Made by a program: the position numbers and the translations under genes
In this document: positions 24,511 to 34,101 of the stretch, piece by piece
How positions within the stretch are numbered: position 1 is the first letter of the stretch
Layout of the letters: every line of letters starts with the position of its first letter
The notes under the pieces: model-generated
Told to the model about the DNA's origin: nothing
The model's database searches: none
What the model saw: only the letters and a program-made list of their open reading frames with translations
Origin: Flavobacterium microcysteis
Lineage (GTDB): Bacteria; Bacteroidota; Bacteroidia; Flavobacteriales; Flavobacteriaceae
NCBI RefSeq assembly: GCF_006385255.1
Contig: NZ_VFJE01000052.1
Location: forward strand, 186,001-250,000
DNA length: 64,000 bases
Direction: 5' to 3'

Positions 24511-25983
24511 TTAGTTTTTTATAATCTTTTTGGTTACTGATCCTTGGTCAGAGTTGATGTTCATCATATAAACTCCAGCAGACAATTCAGAAATGCTAAC
24601 TTGAGCAGAAGAATCACCATTCAATTTAGCAGTTTTAACTGTACGTCCATTCAAATCTGTAATAGTAAGGCTATTTAATAAAGCATTTGAATCGCTAGAA
24701 ATGTTTACCATACCATTTGATGGGTTTGGATATACCGATAATTTAGAAGCTGAGAATTCATCTGTACTTAAAACAGAGGTAGTAACTATAGTATCCACAA
24801 TTAAACTAAATGAACCAGCAGCTATTGCAGAAACATTATTCAATGCAAAATAGTAAACCCCCGCTGATGGAGCCGTCCAGGTTGCTGTCCTTGCAGTATA
24901 TGTAGTAACACCTCCCGGAATTGAAGGAAATGACTGGATAACGGTTGTTTGTGAAGCTGCCAATGGAGTATTACCAACTGTAACATTCAATGATGCTATA
25001 TCAGTTGCAGCACCTAAAAATCTTGTTTGGAAATTTATTGTAACTTGTTCGTTAGCTGATAAAGATAAAGGTCTGAAAAACATAAATGAATTTGCAGCAG
25101 CCGTAGTACTTGTATTACTAAAAGCAAAACCAGGTGCTGTATTTGCATATGCAGCATTAGCTGCACTAGTACTCAAACTCCATCCTCCTAAATCAAAACC
25201 GTCAGTTGGATCTGCAGTATCGTCAAAATTATTCGAATAAGGCATAGTTTTGGCCAAATATAAATTAAAAGGCCCTACCCATGCACTTTGAGTTCCACCA
25301 CAATTACTTCTTAAGAAAAATGATAAATCTGCTGAAACTGGCAAAGACTGTAGGTTAACTGAAGTTGTTGTAGTATTAACAATAGTACCACTACCAGCTG
25401 TATGACCAACTGCTCCATAATCAACATCATAACTTGATGGATTTCCTAATGCAGCAGTCCAGCTCAAACTAGCACTATTCGTGGTTACGTTTGTAGCATC
25501 ATTAATAGTAAGTAGTGAAGGTCTCACACATGGCACAGCATTAAAAGCGAAAGTAAATTGAAATCCTTTCGCAGACCATCTATTATCCCAAGCAATATAA
25601 TAGGTTGTACCAGATTGTACAGGGAAAGTTAAAGCTGATAAAAAGTTAGTACCACTAACATCATCATTACCATCATAACACACTAAAGCAGCACAAGTAC
25701 CTGTAAAAATAGAAAGTCTTGTATCGTCGCTATAAGTTGGTCCAACATTCGCTGCCAAATCCGAAGATATAGTTACTTCTCCATTAGCAGTAGCAGTATA
25801 AGAATACCAATTTGATTTTGGAGCAGTTCCAGGAGCCCAACACCCCGTACCATAAGTTCCGGTAATTGAACTAACAGTAAGAGTACCATTCGTCGTAATA
25901 GGCGTTGCAGTCGCACAAGTTAATTGAGCATTTGCATTAAATGAACTTATAATTAAGCCCACAAAAAGTAAAATTTTCTTCAT
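24511..25983 (-). CDS. T9SS-secreted protein with PPC-like and fibronectin III domains
   Basis: A 490-residue secreted protein. Signal peptide MKKILLFVGLIISSFNANAQ. Residues 22-150 resemble a pre-peptidase C-terminal-like beta-sandwich (NWYSYTATANGEVTISS, FTGTCAALVCYDGNDD, YYIAWDNRW). Residues 152-245 fit a fibronectin type III module (SLSWTAALGNPSSYDVDYG). A cleaved-adhesin-like jelly roll follows to about 405, and the last 75 residues are a T9SS type A sorting domain closely matching the neighbouring cargo protein. An adhesin or binding role is likely; I see no catalytic site. Confidence 0.87.
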   Translation of the reverse strand: MKKILLFVGLIISSFNANAQLTCATATPITTNGTLTVSSITGTYGTGCWAPGTAPKSNWYSYTATANGEVTISSDLAANVGPTYSDDTRLSIFTGTCAALVCYDGNDDVSGTNFLSALTFPVQSGTTYYIAWDNRWSAKGFQFTFAFNAVPCVRPSLLTINDATNVTTNSASLSWTAALGNPSSYDVDYGAVGHTAGSGTIVNTTTTSVNLQSLPVSADLSFFLRSNCGGTQSAWVGPFNLYLAKTMPYSNNFDDTADPTDGFDLGGWSLSTSAANAAYANTAPGFAFSNTSTTAAANSFMFFRPLSLSANEQVTINFQTRFLGAATDIASLNVTVGNTPLAASQTTVIQSFPSIPGGVTTYTARTATWTAPSAGVYYFALNNVSAIAAGSFSLIVDTIVTTSVLSTDEFSASKLSVYPNPSNGMVNISSDSNALLNSLTITDLNGRTVKTAKLNGDSSAQVSISELSAGVYMMNINSDQGSVTKKIIKN

Positions 25984-26080
25984 GTTTTTTAATTTAAATG
26001 ATTTTCTAACGAAAATAACTATAAAAAATTAAAAGAATAGAATTTTTATTGTTAAAATTGTATGTCAAAAATTATTAAAG

Positions 26081-27139
26081 TTATATTTTTTTAAATAATA
26101 AATAATAATCTGCTAAAACCAGCGCCGCCATCGCTTCTACTATAGGCACAGCTCTTGGAACAACACAAGGATCATGTCTTCCTCTTCCCTGCATTTCTAC
26201 AATATTGCCTTCTACATCCAAAGTTTCTTGTTTTTGCATTATAGTAGCCACAGGCTTAAAGGCAACTCTGAAATAAATATCCATTCCATTGCTAATTCCG
26301 CCTTGTATACCACCAGAAAGATTAGATTTTGTAGTACCATCCGGGTTGTACAGGTCGTTATGTTCGCTTCCTTTCATTTTTGCACCGCAAAAACCACTAC
26401 CGTATTCAAAACCTTTTACTGCATTTATCGACAGCATGGCTTTACCTAATTCTGCATGAAGTTTATCAAAAACCGGCTCACCCAAACCAATCGGAACATT
26501 TTGAATTACACAGGTTATGGTTCCGCCAACCGTATCGCCTTGTTTTCGTATTTCTTTGATATAATCTTCCATCTTTTTTGCCGTAGCTTCATCAGGACAA
26601 CGTACCGGATTGCTTTCTGTTTTAGAAAAATCCAATGCTTGATAAGGCTTATCAATAAAGATATCACCTACAGAAGAAACAAATGCATTGATTTTTATTG
26701 TTGAAATAACCTGTTTTGCAATGGCTCCTGCCGCTACTCTACTAGCTGTTTCCCTTGCTGAACTTCTGCCTCCACCTCTATAATCTCTGATTCCATATTT
26801 TTGCTCATATACATAATCGGCATGGCTGGGCCTGTAACTGTCTTTAATATGAGAATAGTCATCCGATTTCTGATTGGTATTGGGTATAATAAACCCTATA
26901 GGCGTACCTGTCGTCTTTCCTTCAAAAATTCCAGACAAAAATTGCACTTCATCTTCTTCCTTTCGCTGTGTTACTATAGCCGACTGACCCGGTTTTCTTC
27001 GTGACATTTCAAAGCTAATCGCCTCAAAATCCAAAGCAATTCCCGGTGGACAACCGTCAATTATTCCACCCAAAGCTTCACCATGTGACTCTCCAAATGT
27101 TGTAAGCTTAAACAAATTTCCAATACTATTTCCTGCCAT
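26081..27139 (-). CDS. aroC: Chorismate synthase
   Basis: A 352-residue chorismate synthase, the last step of the shikimate pathway: it converts 5-enolpyruvylshikimate-3-phosphate to chorismate using reduced FMN. Signatures include [18 protein letters not shown] near residues 16-33, [18 protein letters not shown] near 121-138 and [16 protein letters not shown] near 314-329. Length is normal. It is expressed from its own promoter at 27157-27164 and has no aro neighbours, so the pathway genes are scattered. Confidence 0.98.
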   Translation of the reverse strand: MAGNSIGNLFKLTTFGESHGEALGGIIDGCPPGIALDFEAISFEMSRRKPGQSAIVTQRKEEDEVQFLSGIFEGKTTGTPIGFIIPNTNQKSDDYSHIKDSYRPSHADYVYEQKYGIRDYRGGGRSSARETASRVAAGAIAKQVISTIKINAFVSSVGDIFIDKPYQALDFSKTESNPVRCPDEATAKKMEDYIKEIRKQGDTVGGTITCVIQNVPIGLGEPVFDKLHAELGKAMLSINAVKGFEYGSGFCGAKMKGSEHNDLYNPDGTTKSNLSGGIQGGISNGMDIYFRVAFKPVATIMQKQETLDVEGNIVEMQGRGRHDPCVVPRAVPIVEAMAALVLADYYLLFKKI

Positions 27140-27156
27140 TTTATTTCATTTTAAAG

Positions 27157-27164
27157 CAAATGTA
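27157..27164 (-). promoter_or_regulatory. -7 box of aroC
   Basis: CAAATGTA (minus strand TACATTTG) is an exact TAnnTTTG match 18 bp upstream of the aroC ATG at 27139. Confidence 0.6.
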
Positions 27165-27229
27165 GGGATTATGCGCAAGATTTGGACTTAATTATATCAT
27201 CACCATATGTTAACATTATCATAAGTATT

Positions 27230-28102
27230 ATGTCCGGTATCTTTTATTTATTTGTTAAACTTTTAAAGCACAATAAATTGAAAAAAAGAGTTGTTGATTT
27301 AGTAGTAATCTCAGATGTTCATCTGGGAACCTTTGGTTGCCACGCTAAAGAGCTTCACAATTATCTTTGCTCCATTAAACCTAAAATTTTAATCTTAAAC
27401 GGAGACATTATCGATATCTGGCAGTTCCGAAAATCGTACTTCCCAAAATCCCATTTAAAAGTCATTCGGAAAATTTTAGACTTCACTTCAAAAGGCACTC
27501 AGGTTTATTACATTACAGGAAATCATGACGAGATGCTACGTAAATTCAGCGATTCAAAAGTTGGTAATTTTTCTATCATCGATAAGCTTGTTTTAGATTT
27601 AGATGGCGAAAAGGCCTGGTTTTTTCATGGTGATGTTTTTGATTCTTCTGTTCATCATGCAAAATGGATTGCCAAACTTGGCGGTATTGGCTATGATTAT
27701 CTGATATTGCTGAATCGTTTTATCAATTGGTGCTTAACAAAAATGGGCAAAGAGCCTTATTCCTTCTCAAAAAAAATAAAGTCGGGCGTTAAATCTGCTA
27801 TCAAATTCATATCGGATTTTGAAACGGCAGCCATTGATCTTGCTATTGAAAACAAATACAGTTATGTTGTTTGTGGCCATATTCACGAACCTAAGATATT
27901 AAACCAGACAAATAAAAAAGGAAAGACTGTATATCTTAATTCAGGCGATTGGGTTGAAAACCTGACCGCTTTAGAATACAATAAAAAGCGTTGGAAATTA
28001 TACCGCCATTCCGAAAATGAGGAAATTATTGAAGAAGATTACCTCGAAATGGAAACAAAATTGAGTGAAAAATTGATGACAAGCTTCTTTCTCTCGAAAT
28101 AG
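27230..28102 (+). CDS. LpxH-like UDP-2,3-diacylglucosamine diphosphatase / metallophosphoesterase
   Basis: A calcineurin-like phosphoesterase of 290 residues from the ATG at 27230. A TTG 48 bp upstream is possible but less likely. Metal-site motifs run in order: SDVHLG, GDIID, GNHDEM, HGDVFD and CGHIHEP. The family in Bacteroidota is annotated as LpxH-like and would hydrolyse UDP-2,3-diacylglucosamine to lipid X in lipid A synthesis. Some members act on other substrates, so the reaction is inferred. It is divergent from aroC, with no other lpx genes nearby. Confidence 0.87.
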   Translation: MSGIFYLFVKLLKHNKLKKRVVDLVVISDVHLGTFGCHAKELHNYLCSIKPKILILNGDIIDIWQFRKSYFPKSHLKVIRKILDFTSKGTQVYYITGNHDEMLRKFSDSKVGNFSIIDKLVLDLDGEKAWFFHGDVFDSSVHHAKWIAKLGGIGYDYLILLNRFINWCLTKMGKEPYSFSKKIKSGVKSAIKFISDFETAAIDLAIENKYSYVVCGHIHEPKILNQTNKKGKTVYLNSGDWVENLTALEYNKKRWKLYRHSENEEIIEEDYLEMETKLSEKLMTSFFLSK

Positions 28103-28243
28103 AAGCGAAAAATAGAGCCTATTTTTTATTTGATTATCAACAATTTATATAAATTGTACTCTTTTTTGTGTTATATTATTCTGAATTTAACATTTTTTGG
28201 CAATATTATTGCTACCTTGTATAAAACTCTAAATTAAATTTTT

Positions 28244-28732
28244 ATGAAAAAATTGTTTTTATCGGCTTTTATGCTGGCAGGGATGGCATTTAGTATGCAA
28301 GCCCAAGAAATCTCAAAAAATGCGTTGGGATTACGTCTTGGTGACAATGATGGTTTTGGTGGTGAGATTTCCTATCAAAGAGGTCTGTCGAGTAACAACC
28401 GTCTGGAAGTAGATTTGGGTTGGAGAGACAGCAACCACGTTGACGCAATCAAATTGACTGGTTTATACCAATGGGTATGGAACATTGAAGGTGGCTTTAA
28501 CTGGTACGCCGGTGTTGGTGGTGGTCTTGGTACTTGGAGCTATGACTACAGAGGAGCCGATGACAGCGGTACATTTTTCTTTGTTGCCGGTGATATAGGT
28601 ATCGAATATAAATTTGATATTCCTTTGATGCTGTCTTTAGACTTCAGACCTGAGTTGTATTTCAACCATGATGATTTTAGAGACGATAGTTTTGGACCAG
28701 ACATCGCATTAGGTATCCGTTATACTTTCTAA
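28244..28732 (+). CDS. Small outer-membrane beta-barrel protein
   Basis: A 162-residue exported protein with signal peptide MKKLFLSAFMLAGMAFSMQAQ. The mature part has about eight amphipathic strands rich in Gly, Tyr and Trp (GGEISYQRGL, WNIEGGFNWYAGVGGGLG, FDIPLMLSLDFRPELYF, ALGIRYTF), ending in Phe, as expected for a small outer-membrane barrel. The function is unknown. It has its own promoter region and ends at a strong terminator. Confidence 0.82.
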   Translation: MKKLFLSAFMLAGMAFSMQAQEISKNALGLRLGDNDGFGGEISYQRGLSSNNRLEVDLGWRDSNHVDAIKLTGLYQWVWNIEGGFNWYAGVGGGLGTWSYDYRGADDSGTFFFVAGDIGIEYKFDIPLMLSLDFRPELYFNHDDFRDDSFGPDIALGIRYTF

Positions 28733-28753
28733 AAACAGATATAGCTATAAAAG

Positions 28754-28778
28754 AAACATCCCGAATATTCGGGATGTT
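28754..28778. terminator. Bidirectional terminator
   Basis: AAACATCCCGAA and TTCGGGATGTTT are a perfect 12-bp inverted repeat with one central base, followed by a T-run. It lies between the barrel gene and the convergent PrcB-like gene. Confidence 0.9.
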
Positions 28779-28782
28779 TTTT

Positions 28783-29235
28783 TTATTGGAATAGGATTTC
28801 TTTGGTTGAATTGATTTTGACTATGGTAAAAGGATTTGTCAAAGCCATAGTTACTATATCGCCAGAACCAGGACTGGTTTCCTCAACATCAACATAAATC
28901 TTCCCTCCTTTTTCTGTTACGTTTTTGACTTTAATCGCATGACCACCCGTATTTCTTTGTCCCATAAATAATGCGACTACTTTTTCTTTGGAAAAATCAA
29001 TTTTAGGTACTTGAGTGTCATTTATTGCCTCATATAATTTTTCTAAAGAGGCTTTGTCTTTTATAACTTCATACGACTTTGTCTCTTTTCCTTGATAAGC
29101 AGATTCACTTAAAATCTGATACAAGGCAGTTTGTTGTTGTTTTTTCACGTCTGCAGGTTTTTGATCGGCTGCTTTTTTCGTACTGCTGCAACAAAACAGC
29201 ATAAAAACAAACGGCATCAAGATTAGTTTTTTCAT
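28783..29235 (-). CDS. PrcB-like lipoprotein
   Basis: A 150-residue lipoprotein (MKKLILMPFVFMLFCCSS, lipobox Cys at 15-16) with a short Lys/Gln-rich linker. The globular part matches the PrcB C-terminal domain: VVALFMGQRNTGGHAIKVKNV and VDVEETSPGSGDIVTMALTNPFTIV. In Treponema, PrcB is part of a surface protease complex; here no PrcA-like protease is adjacent, so only the fold is claimed. It is 2 bp downstream of bshA on the same strand, which suggests co-transcription. Confidence 0.8.
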   Translation of the reverse strand: MKKLILMPFVFMLFCCSSTKKAADQKPADVKKQQQTALYQILSESAYQGKETKSYEVIKDKASLEKLYEAINDTQVPKIDFSKEKVVALFMGQRNTGGHAIKVKNVTEKGGKIYVDVEETSPGSGDIVTMALTNPFTIVKINSTKEILFQ

Positions 29236-29237
29236 AA

Positions 29238-30368
29238 TTACTTGTTTTTTAATGCCTTTTCATAAATGGCTTCATACAAAGGCATGATGTTTAGGATATC
29301 AAACTGTTTTGCCACATTCAGGGCATTTTGTTTAAATTTACTCAATTCTTCATCATCTGCCAAAATTGATAATGCATTTTTTGCCATATCGTCAACATCG
29401 CCTACATCGCTTAAGTATCCCGAAATCCCACTAAAATTAACTTCAGGTAGTCCGCCAGAATTACTTGAAATTACAGGAACTCCACAAGCCATGGCTTCTA
29501 AAGCTGCCAGACCAAAACTTTCTGTTTCTGACGGAAGCAGAAATAAGTCTGTATAACATAATATTTTATCGATGTCATTACTGTTACCAAAGAAAATCAC
29601 CTTATCGCTGATTCCAAGTTCTTCACACAGAATTTCTGCTTTTTCTTTTTCCGGTCCTTCACCCACCATCATCAGCTTAGCCGGTATTTCTTTTTGAATC
29701 TTATTAAAGACTTTTACAACATCAGGAATTCTTTTGATAGCCCTGAAGTTACTGATATGGGTTATGATCCGTTCTTCTTTAGAAGCCATCAAAGCTCTTT
29801 GACATGGTGCATTCTCATCCAGTCTTGGCTTGTTAATCTCTATAAAATTTGGAATTACTTCTATGTCTTTTTTAATATCAAAAAGCTTATAGGTTTCATC
29901 CTTCAGACTTTGTGAAACCGAGGTGACTATATCCGATTTATTAATACTGAATGTTACGGCAGGCTTGTAAAAAGGATGGCTTCCCACTAATGTAATATCG
30001 GTGCCGTGAAGTGTTGTCACCATTGGAATTTTAATGCCTTCGTGTTTCAACATCTGCTTTGCCATATATCCTGCATAAGCATGTGGAATAGCATAATGAA
30101 CATGAAGCAGTTCAATTTTGTGCAGCTTGACCATATCAACCAGCTTACTGGAAAGAGCCAATTCATACGGTTGGAAATGAAATAACGGATATTCCGGAAC
30201 GTTGACTTCGTGATAGTGGATATTTGGATTCAAAAGTGCCAATCTCACAGGCTGGCTATAGGTGATGAAATGTATTTCGTGTCCTCTTCTGGCTAGTTCA
30301 AGACCTAATTCTGTGGCGACTACGCCGCTACCTCCAAAGGTTGGGTAACAAACAATTGCAATTTTCAT
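29238..30368 (-). CDS. bshA: N-acetyl-alpha-D-glucosaminyl L-malate synthase
   Basis: A 376-residue GT4-family glycosyltransferase. It begins MKIAIVCYPTFGGSGVVA and contains HVHYAIPHAYAGYMA, TLHGTDITLVG and ESFGLAALEAMACGVPVIS, all hallmarks of BshA. It joins UDP-GlcNAc and L-malate in the first step of bacillithiol synthesis in the cytoplasm. Length is normal. BshB and BshC are not in the window. The PrcB-like lipoprotein gene follows after 2 bp. Confidence 0.95.
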   Translation of the reverse strand: MKIAIVCYPTFGGSGVVATELGLELARRGHEIHFITYSQPVRLALLNPNIHYHEVNVPEYPLFHFQPYELALSSKLVDMVKLHKIELLHVHYAIPHAYAGYMAKQMLKHEGIKIPMVTTLHGTDITLVGSHPFYKPAVTFSINKSDIVTSVSQSLKDETYKLFDIKKDIEVIPNFIEINKPRLDENAPCQRALMASKEERIITHISNFRAIKRIPDVVKVFNKIQKEIPAKLMMVGEGPEKEKAEILCEELGISDKVIFFGNSNDIDKILCYTDLFLLPSETESFGLAALEAMACGVPVISSNSGGLPEVNFSGISGYLSDVGDVDDMAKNALSILADDEELSKFKQNALNVAKQFDILNIMPLYEAIYEKALKNK

Positions 30369-30541
30369 AATTACTCCTAAAATGAGTAACGAAAATACTC
30401 AAAAAAGTAAGGCAAAACTGAATTTTCATTAAAATTAACGCTTGTACAGTCTTTAGAATAACCAGATAGTTTTCATAAAAATCCAACTTAGATTTATCAT
30501 AAAAAATAAGTTAAATGTATCTTTTTGGTAAAATGACACGC

Positions 30542-30629
30542 AACCTCACTGAACCTTTTGTATCTCATTAAAGTAATGTAGATCGAGCCGATAAAATAAT
30601 AGGAAGAATATTATTTTAAAAGCGAGGTT
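30542..30629. ncRNA. Possible structured RNA in a 313-bp gap
   Basis: The gap from 30369 to 30681 has no gene, but it has nested pairing. AACCTCACT (30542-30550) pairs with AGCGAGGTT (30621-30629) with one mismatch. Inside lie CATTA/TAATG (30566-30578) and a perfect 9-bp AAAATAATA/TATTATTTT hairpin (30593-30617). A terminator follows at 30647-30680. The layout of an outer helix with two inner hairpins plus a terminator fits a small RNA on the plus strand, but AT-rich pairing can arise by chance. Confidence 0.25.
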
Positions 30630-30646
30630 AGTTTTAGTTTTAATAA

Positions 30647-30680
30647 AAAAAGCCAATCTTTAAAATAAGATTGGCTTTTT
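30647..30680. terminator. Terminator after the DUF1801 gene
   Basis: AAAAAGCCAATCTT and AAGATTGGCTTTTT form a perfect 14-bp stem with a 6-base loop, flanked by A- and T-runs. It ends the leftward DUF1801 transcript and would also work rightward. Confidence 0.9.
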
Positions 30681-30681
30681 A

Positions 30682-31149
30682 TTATTTTGTGTTTTGCTTC
30701 CTAAACTCTGTTTCGTACATCTCAATCCATTTTTCAGGTGAGATTTTGCCAAGCAGTTCTGCTATTAATTCATAGGGAATCTGATCCATTTTTTTAAAGC
30801 GAATACAGCTTTTTCCCATATCAAGCTTTAGTTTAGAATGTTTTGGATATTCGTTTACAAACCAATCTAGCAATTTTGGGTCAGCATAAATTCCCATATG
30901 ATATAAGGCTATAAAATTTTTCTGTGATGCCAGACTTAGAAATGGCAAAGGGATTTCAGGATTACAATGATATCCGTCTGGGTATAATGAAAAGGGTACG
31001 CAGTAGCAAAGCATTCCATAGTTTATGTTCTCTTCAAAGCCTTTTGGAAGTTTTTCCAGAATAACATTCCTTAATTTATTGACAGCTTCTTTTCTTTCTT
31101 CAGGAAGGCTGTCTAAATATTCTTGCGGATTTTTTGCTGTTGACTGCAT
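30682..31149 (-). CDS. DUF1801 family protein
   Basis: A 155-residue cytosolic protein of the YdhG/DUF1801 type. Visible features are an N-terminal helix (PQEYLDSLPEERKEAVNKLRN), YGMLCYCVPFSLYP near residue 45, and SCIRFKKMDQIPYELIAELL near residue 119. The fold is known, but the biochemical role is not. It is 25 bp downstream of the GH3-serine hydrolase fusion gene on the same strand and is the last gene before a terminator. Confidence 0.88.
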   Translation of the reverse strand: MQSTAKNPQEYLDSLPEERKEAVNKLRNVILEKLPKGFEENINYGMLCYCVPFSLYPDGYHCNPEIPLPFLSLASQKNFIALYHMGIYADPKLLDWFVNEYPKHSKLKLDMGKSCIRFKKMDQIPYELIAELLGKISPEKWIEMYETEFRKQNTK

Positions 31150-31174
31150 GATATTCTTTGGTTTGGTTAAACTC

Positions 31175-34084
31175 CTACTTTTCTATTGCATCGTAAATTA
31201 CTTTCTGGATATTCTCACGGACATTCTCTTTCGATAAGGTATTTGGCGCATTTGAATCCGGGTAGGTTCTGTTAGAAAGGAAGATATAAATAAGTTCTTC
31301 TTCCGGATCAGCCCAAGCCATTGTTCCGGTAAATCCGGTATGCCCAAAACTCGATTTTGAAGTACAGCCACATGTTGGACCTGATGTTCCTGGCAATTGT
31401 GGCTTGTCAAAACCTAAAGCTCTTCTATTTCCTTCTTTACAAAAATAGCAAGTATTAAAAGCATCAAAAGTAGCAGGGCTAAAAAACTGCACTCCGCCAT
31501 AGTTTCCTTTTTGAAGATACATCTGCATAATTTTAGCCAAATCTATTGTATTCGAAAAAACTCCAGCGTGACCTCCTACTCCGTCCTGCATAGCTGCTGC
31601 CATATCATGTACATACCCCTGAATGGTTTGGTATCTGAAATATTTATCTTCTTCTGTTGGTGGAATGACACTCATGTCAAATTTTCTCAACGGATTGTAA
31701 GTCGTGCTATTCGCTCCAAGTTTCTTATAAAAATTCTCTTCAGATAAAACATCTAGTTTTTTTCCTGTTTCTTTTTCAAGATATTCTTTCAAGATTATAA
31801 AGGTAAAGTCGCTGTATTTGTATTCCTTTTTTGGTAACAGCTTGCTTTCCGCTATTTTCTTGATGATAGTATCCTCATAATCATTTCTCAGGAATAAATT
31901 CTCTGCTACCTGCATCGAAAATTCCGGAGTCAATGTGTTTTTATAATATTTATCGCTAGGCTTTTTATCTGCATTTAGCGTAGCCTGATAAAAAGGAATC
32001 CATGCCTGAAGTCGGGCATAATGCGATAGCAATTCTTTAAACGAGATGTTCTTTTTGTCTGTATTTTCAAAAACCGGAAGCATAGTCCCAAGTTTGGTAT
32101 CAAGAGTAAATTTTTTCTGGTCGTAAAGCTGCATTACATCAGGCAAAGTAGAAACTATTTTTGTCAGAGAAGCTACATCATATATATCCGAGTTCTTGAC
32201 CTTAATTTCATTTTTATAATCGTGATAACCGTAAGATTTCTGGTATACAACTTTTCCTTTTCTTGCAACAAGCACCTGTATTCCAGGCGTCATTTGTCTT
32301 TCGATAGCATTATTTGCAATAAGATCAATTCTTGCCAGTGTTTTAGAACTCATCCCAACATTTTCTGCAGCCGTAAATCCAAGACGGTTGAGTTTTTTTG
32401 TCTTTAGCCCGTCATTTACCTTAAAGGCCGTTCCGATTGAAACCGGAAGCTTTCCTTTAGATTCGATTGCTCCAAAAATAAGCTGACCCGAAACGTTTTG
32501 CGCTACATCGCTATTCTGATACGAAACCACCAATCCTTCAATATCACTGAAAGAATTTATCGGAATCAGAGAATATGGTTTTGTAAAAATATCAAGGATT
32601 ACCTTGTTGTTTTTGGCTATTTCTTGAATTTTGACCAATTCATCTACCGTAAAATCATGCTTTTTCCAGGCTCCGTCGGCTTTATGATATCCAATGATTA
32701 CAGTAGTGTATTTTTTTAAATCTTCAACCATCAGATGTATACTATCATTAGGAACTTCTGTGACCTCTGTATACTGTCGTAATGTATTCAAAAAAGAAGT
32801 ATTGGTATCATCACCTAGCTTTACATAGGCTATCTTTTCATTAGCGACATCTTTGATCGGCAAGATTTCGTTTTCATTTTTTAAAACCGTTACCGCATTT
32901 TCATACAATTGATATTGTAAAGCTTGTGCATCAGAATTATTCAAATCATCATACAAATACGGAATATCTACCGGTTTGTAATTATTCAGTCCGGCCAGGT
33001 ATTTATATCTCAATATTTTCTTTACAGATTGTTCCAGTCTTTTTTCGGAAATGACAGTATCCTGAATGGCAACGCAAATTTTCTCTAAAGCCAAAGGAAC
33101 ATTTTCAGCAAAAAGCAAGATATCGTTCCCCGCTTTAAAAGCTTCCAAATCAATATCGCCCGGCTGTTTAAAATTAGTCGCACCTTTCATATTCAGCGCA
33201 TCCGTAAAAATAAGTCCTTTAAAATGAAGCTCGTTCTGCAAGATATTTGTCACTACATTATAAGAAAGCGATGTAGGATAGTTTTCTCTTGGCTCTAGGC
33301 TTGGAACGTTCAAGTGGGCCACCATAACGCTGGCAAGACCTTCACGGAACAATTTTTTGTAAGGATAAAATTCAATATCGTTAATTCGCTGTCTTGTAAA
33401 ATTCAACATTGGCAGCGTATGGTGCGAATCGGTTTCTGTATCACCATGTCCCGGGAAATGTTTTCCGGTTGCGAAAACACCTTGATTTTGAATACCTTTC
33501 ATCAAGGCGAGCGCTCTTTCGGTTACGTTAATTTTATCTTCACCAAACGAACGATTGCCAATAATTGGGTTTTTAGGATTGGTATTGATATCTAAAACAG
33601 GAGCAAAATTGAACTGTATGCCCATTCTTCTGCTCTGCTGTCCGTATTTTTCACCAACTTTTTCAATCAATTTCATGTCCTGGATGGCTCCAAGTGTCAT
33701 GTTCCAAGGATAACGGATGACTGAATCCAAACGCATAGCCAATCCCCATTCTGCGTCAATACCCACAAAAAGCGGAACTTTAGATTTAGATTGGAAACGA
33801 TTGGTTAGCCTAGCCTGACGTACTGGTCCGCCCTGAAAGAAAATTACTCCTCCAATATATTGGTCTCTGATAAGTTTATCAATAGCATTAAAGTGAACGC
33901 TATCTTTATTCGAATAGGCCGCAACCATAAAAAGCTGCCCTATTCTTTCCTGCATCGTCATTTTATTATAGATGCTGTCAACCCAGATTGTTTCTTTGGT
34001 TCTATCTAAAGTTAATTTAGGTTCACGAAGCTGCGAAAAGGCAATCTGACTGATGAACAGTAGCGCTACAACAAAATATCTCAT
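31175..34084 (-). CDS. GH3 beta-N-acetylhexosaminidase fused to a serine hydrolase
   Basis: A 969-residue exported protein (signal peptide MRYFVVALLFISQIAFSQ). Residues 25-370 form a GH3 TIM barrel of the NagZ type with KHFPGHGDTETDSHHTLP near 208; its GHGxTxxDSH loop holds the catalytic Asp/His of bacterial NagZ. Residues 390-580 look like the GH3 C-terminal alpha/beta sandwich. From about 590 a class C beta-lactamase-like domain begins, with SLTK near 637 as SxxK, YSDF as YxN-like, and GHTGFTG as HxG. The two activities suggest that it trims peptidoglycan glycans and peptides in the periplasm. Confidence 0.92.
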   Translation of the reverse strand: MRYFVVALLFISQIAFSQLREPKLTLDRTKETIWVDSIYNKMTMQERIGQLFMVAAYSNKDSVHFNAIDKLIRDQYIGGVIFFQGGPVRQARLTNRFQSKSKVPLFVGIDAEWGLAMRLDSVIRYPWNMTLGAIQDMKLIEKVGEKYGQQSRRMGIQFNFAPVLDINTNPKNPIIGNRSFGEDKINVTERALALMKGIQNQGVFATGKHFPGHGDTETDSHHTLPMLNFTRQRINDIEFYPYKKLFREGLASVMVAHLNVPSLEPRENYPTSLSYNVVTNILQNELHFKGLIFTDALNMKGATNFKQPGDIDLEAFKAGNDILLFAENVPLALEKICVAIQDTVISEKRLEQSVKKILRYKYLAGLNNYKPVDIPYLYDDLNNSDAQALQYQLYENAVTVLKNENEILPIKDVANEKIAYVKLGDDTNTSFLNTLRQYTEVTEVPNDSIHLMVEDLKKYTTVIIGYHKADGAWKKHDFTVDELVKIQEIAKNNKVILDIFTKPYSLIPINSFSDIEGLVVSYQNSDVAQNVSGQLIFGAIESKGKLPVSIGTAFKVNDGLKTKKLNRLGFTAAENVGMSSKTLARIDLIANNAIERQMTPGIQVLVARKGKVVYQKSYGYHDYKNEIKVKNSDIYDVASLTKIVSTLPDVMQLYDQKKFTLDTKLGTMLPVFENTDKKNISFKELLSHYARLQAWIPFYQATLNADKKPSDKYYKNTLTPEFSMQVAENLFLRNDYEDTIIKKIAESKLLPKKEYKYSDFTFIILKEYLEKETGKKLDVLSEENFYKKLGANSTTYNPLRKFDMSVIPPTEEDKYFRYQTIQGYVHDMAAAMQDGVGGHAGVFSNTIDLAKIMQMYLQKGNYGGVQFFSPATFDAFNTCYFCKEGNRRALGFDKPQLPGTSGPTCGCTSKSSFGHTGFTGTMAWADPEEELIYIFLSNRTYPDSNAPNTLSKENVRENIQKVIYDAIEK

Positions 34085-34101
34085 TCAAAAAAAATTTGGT
34101 T

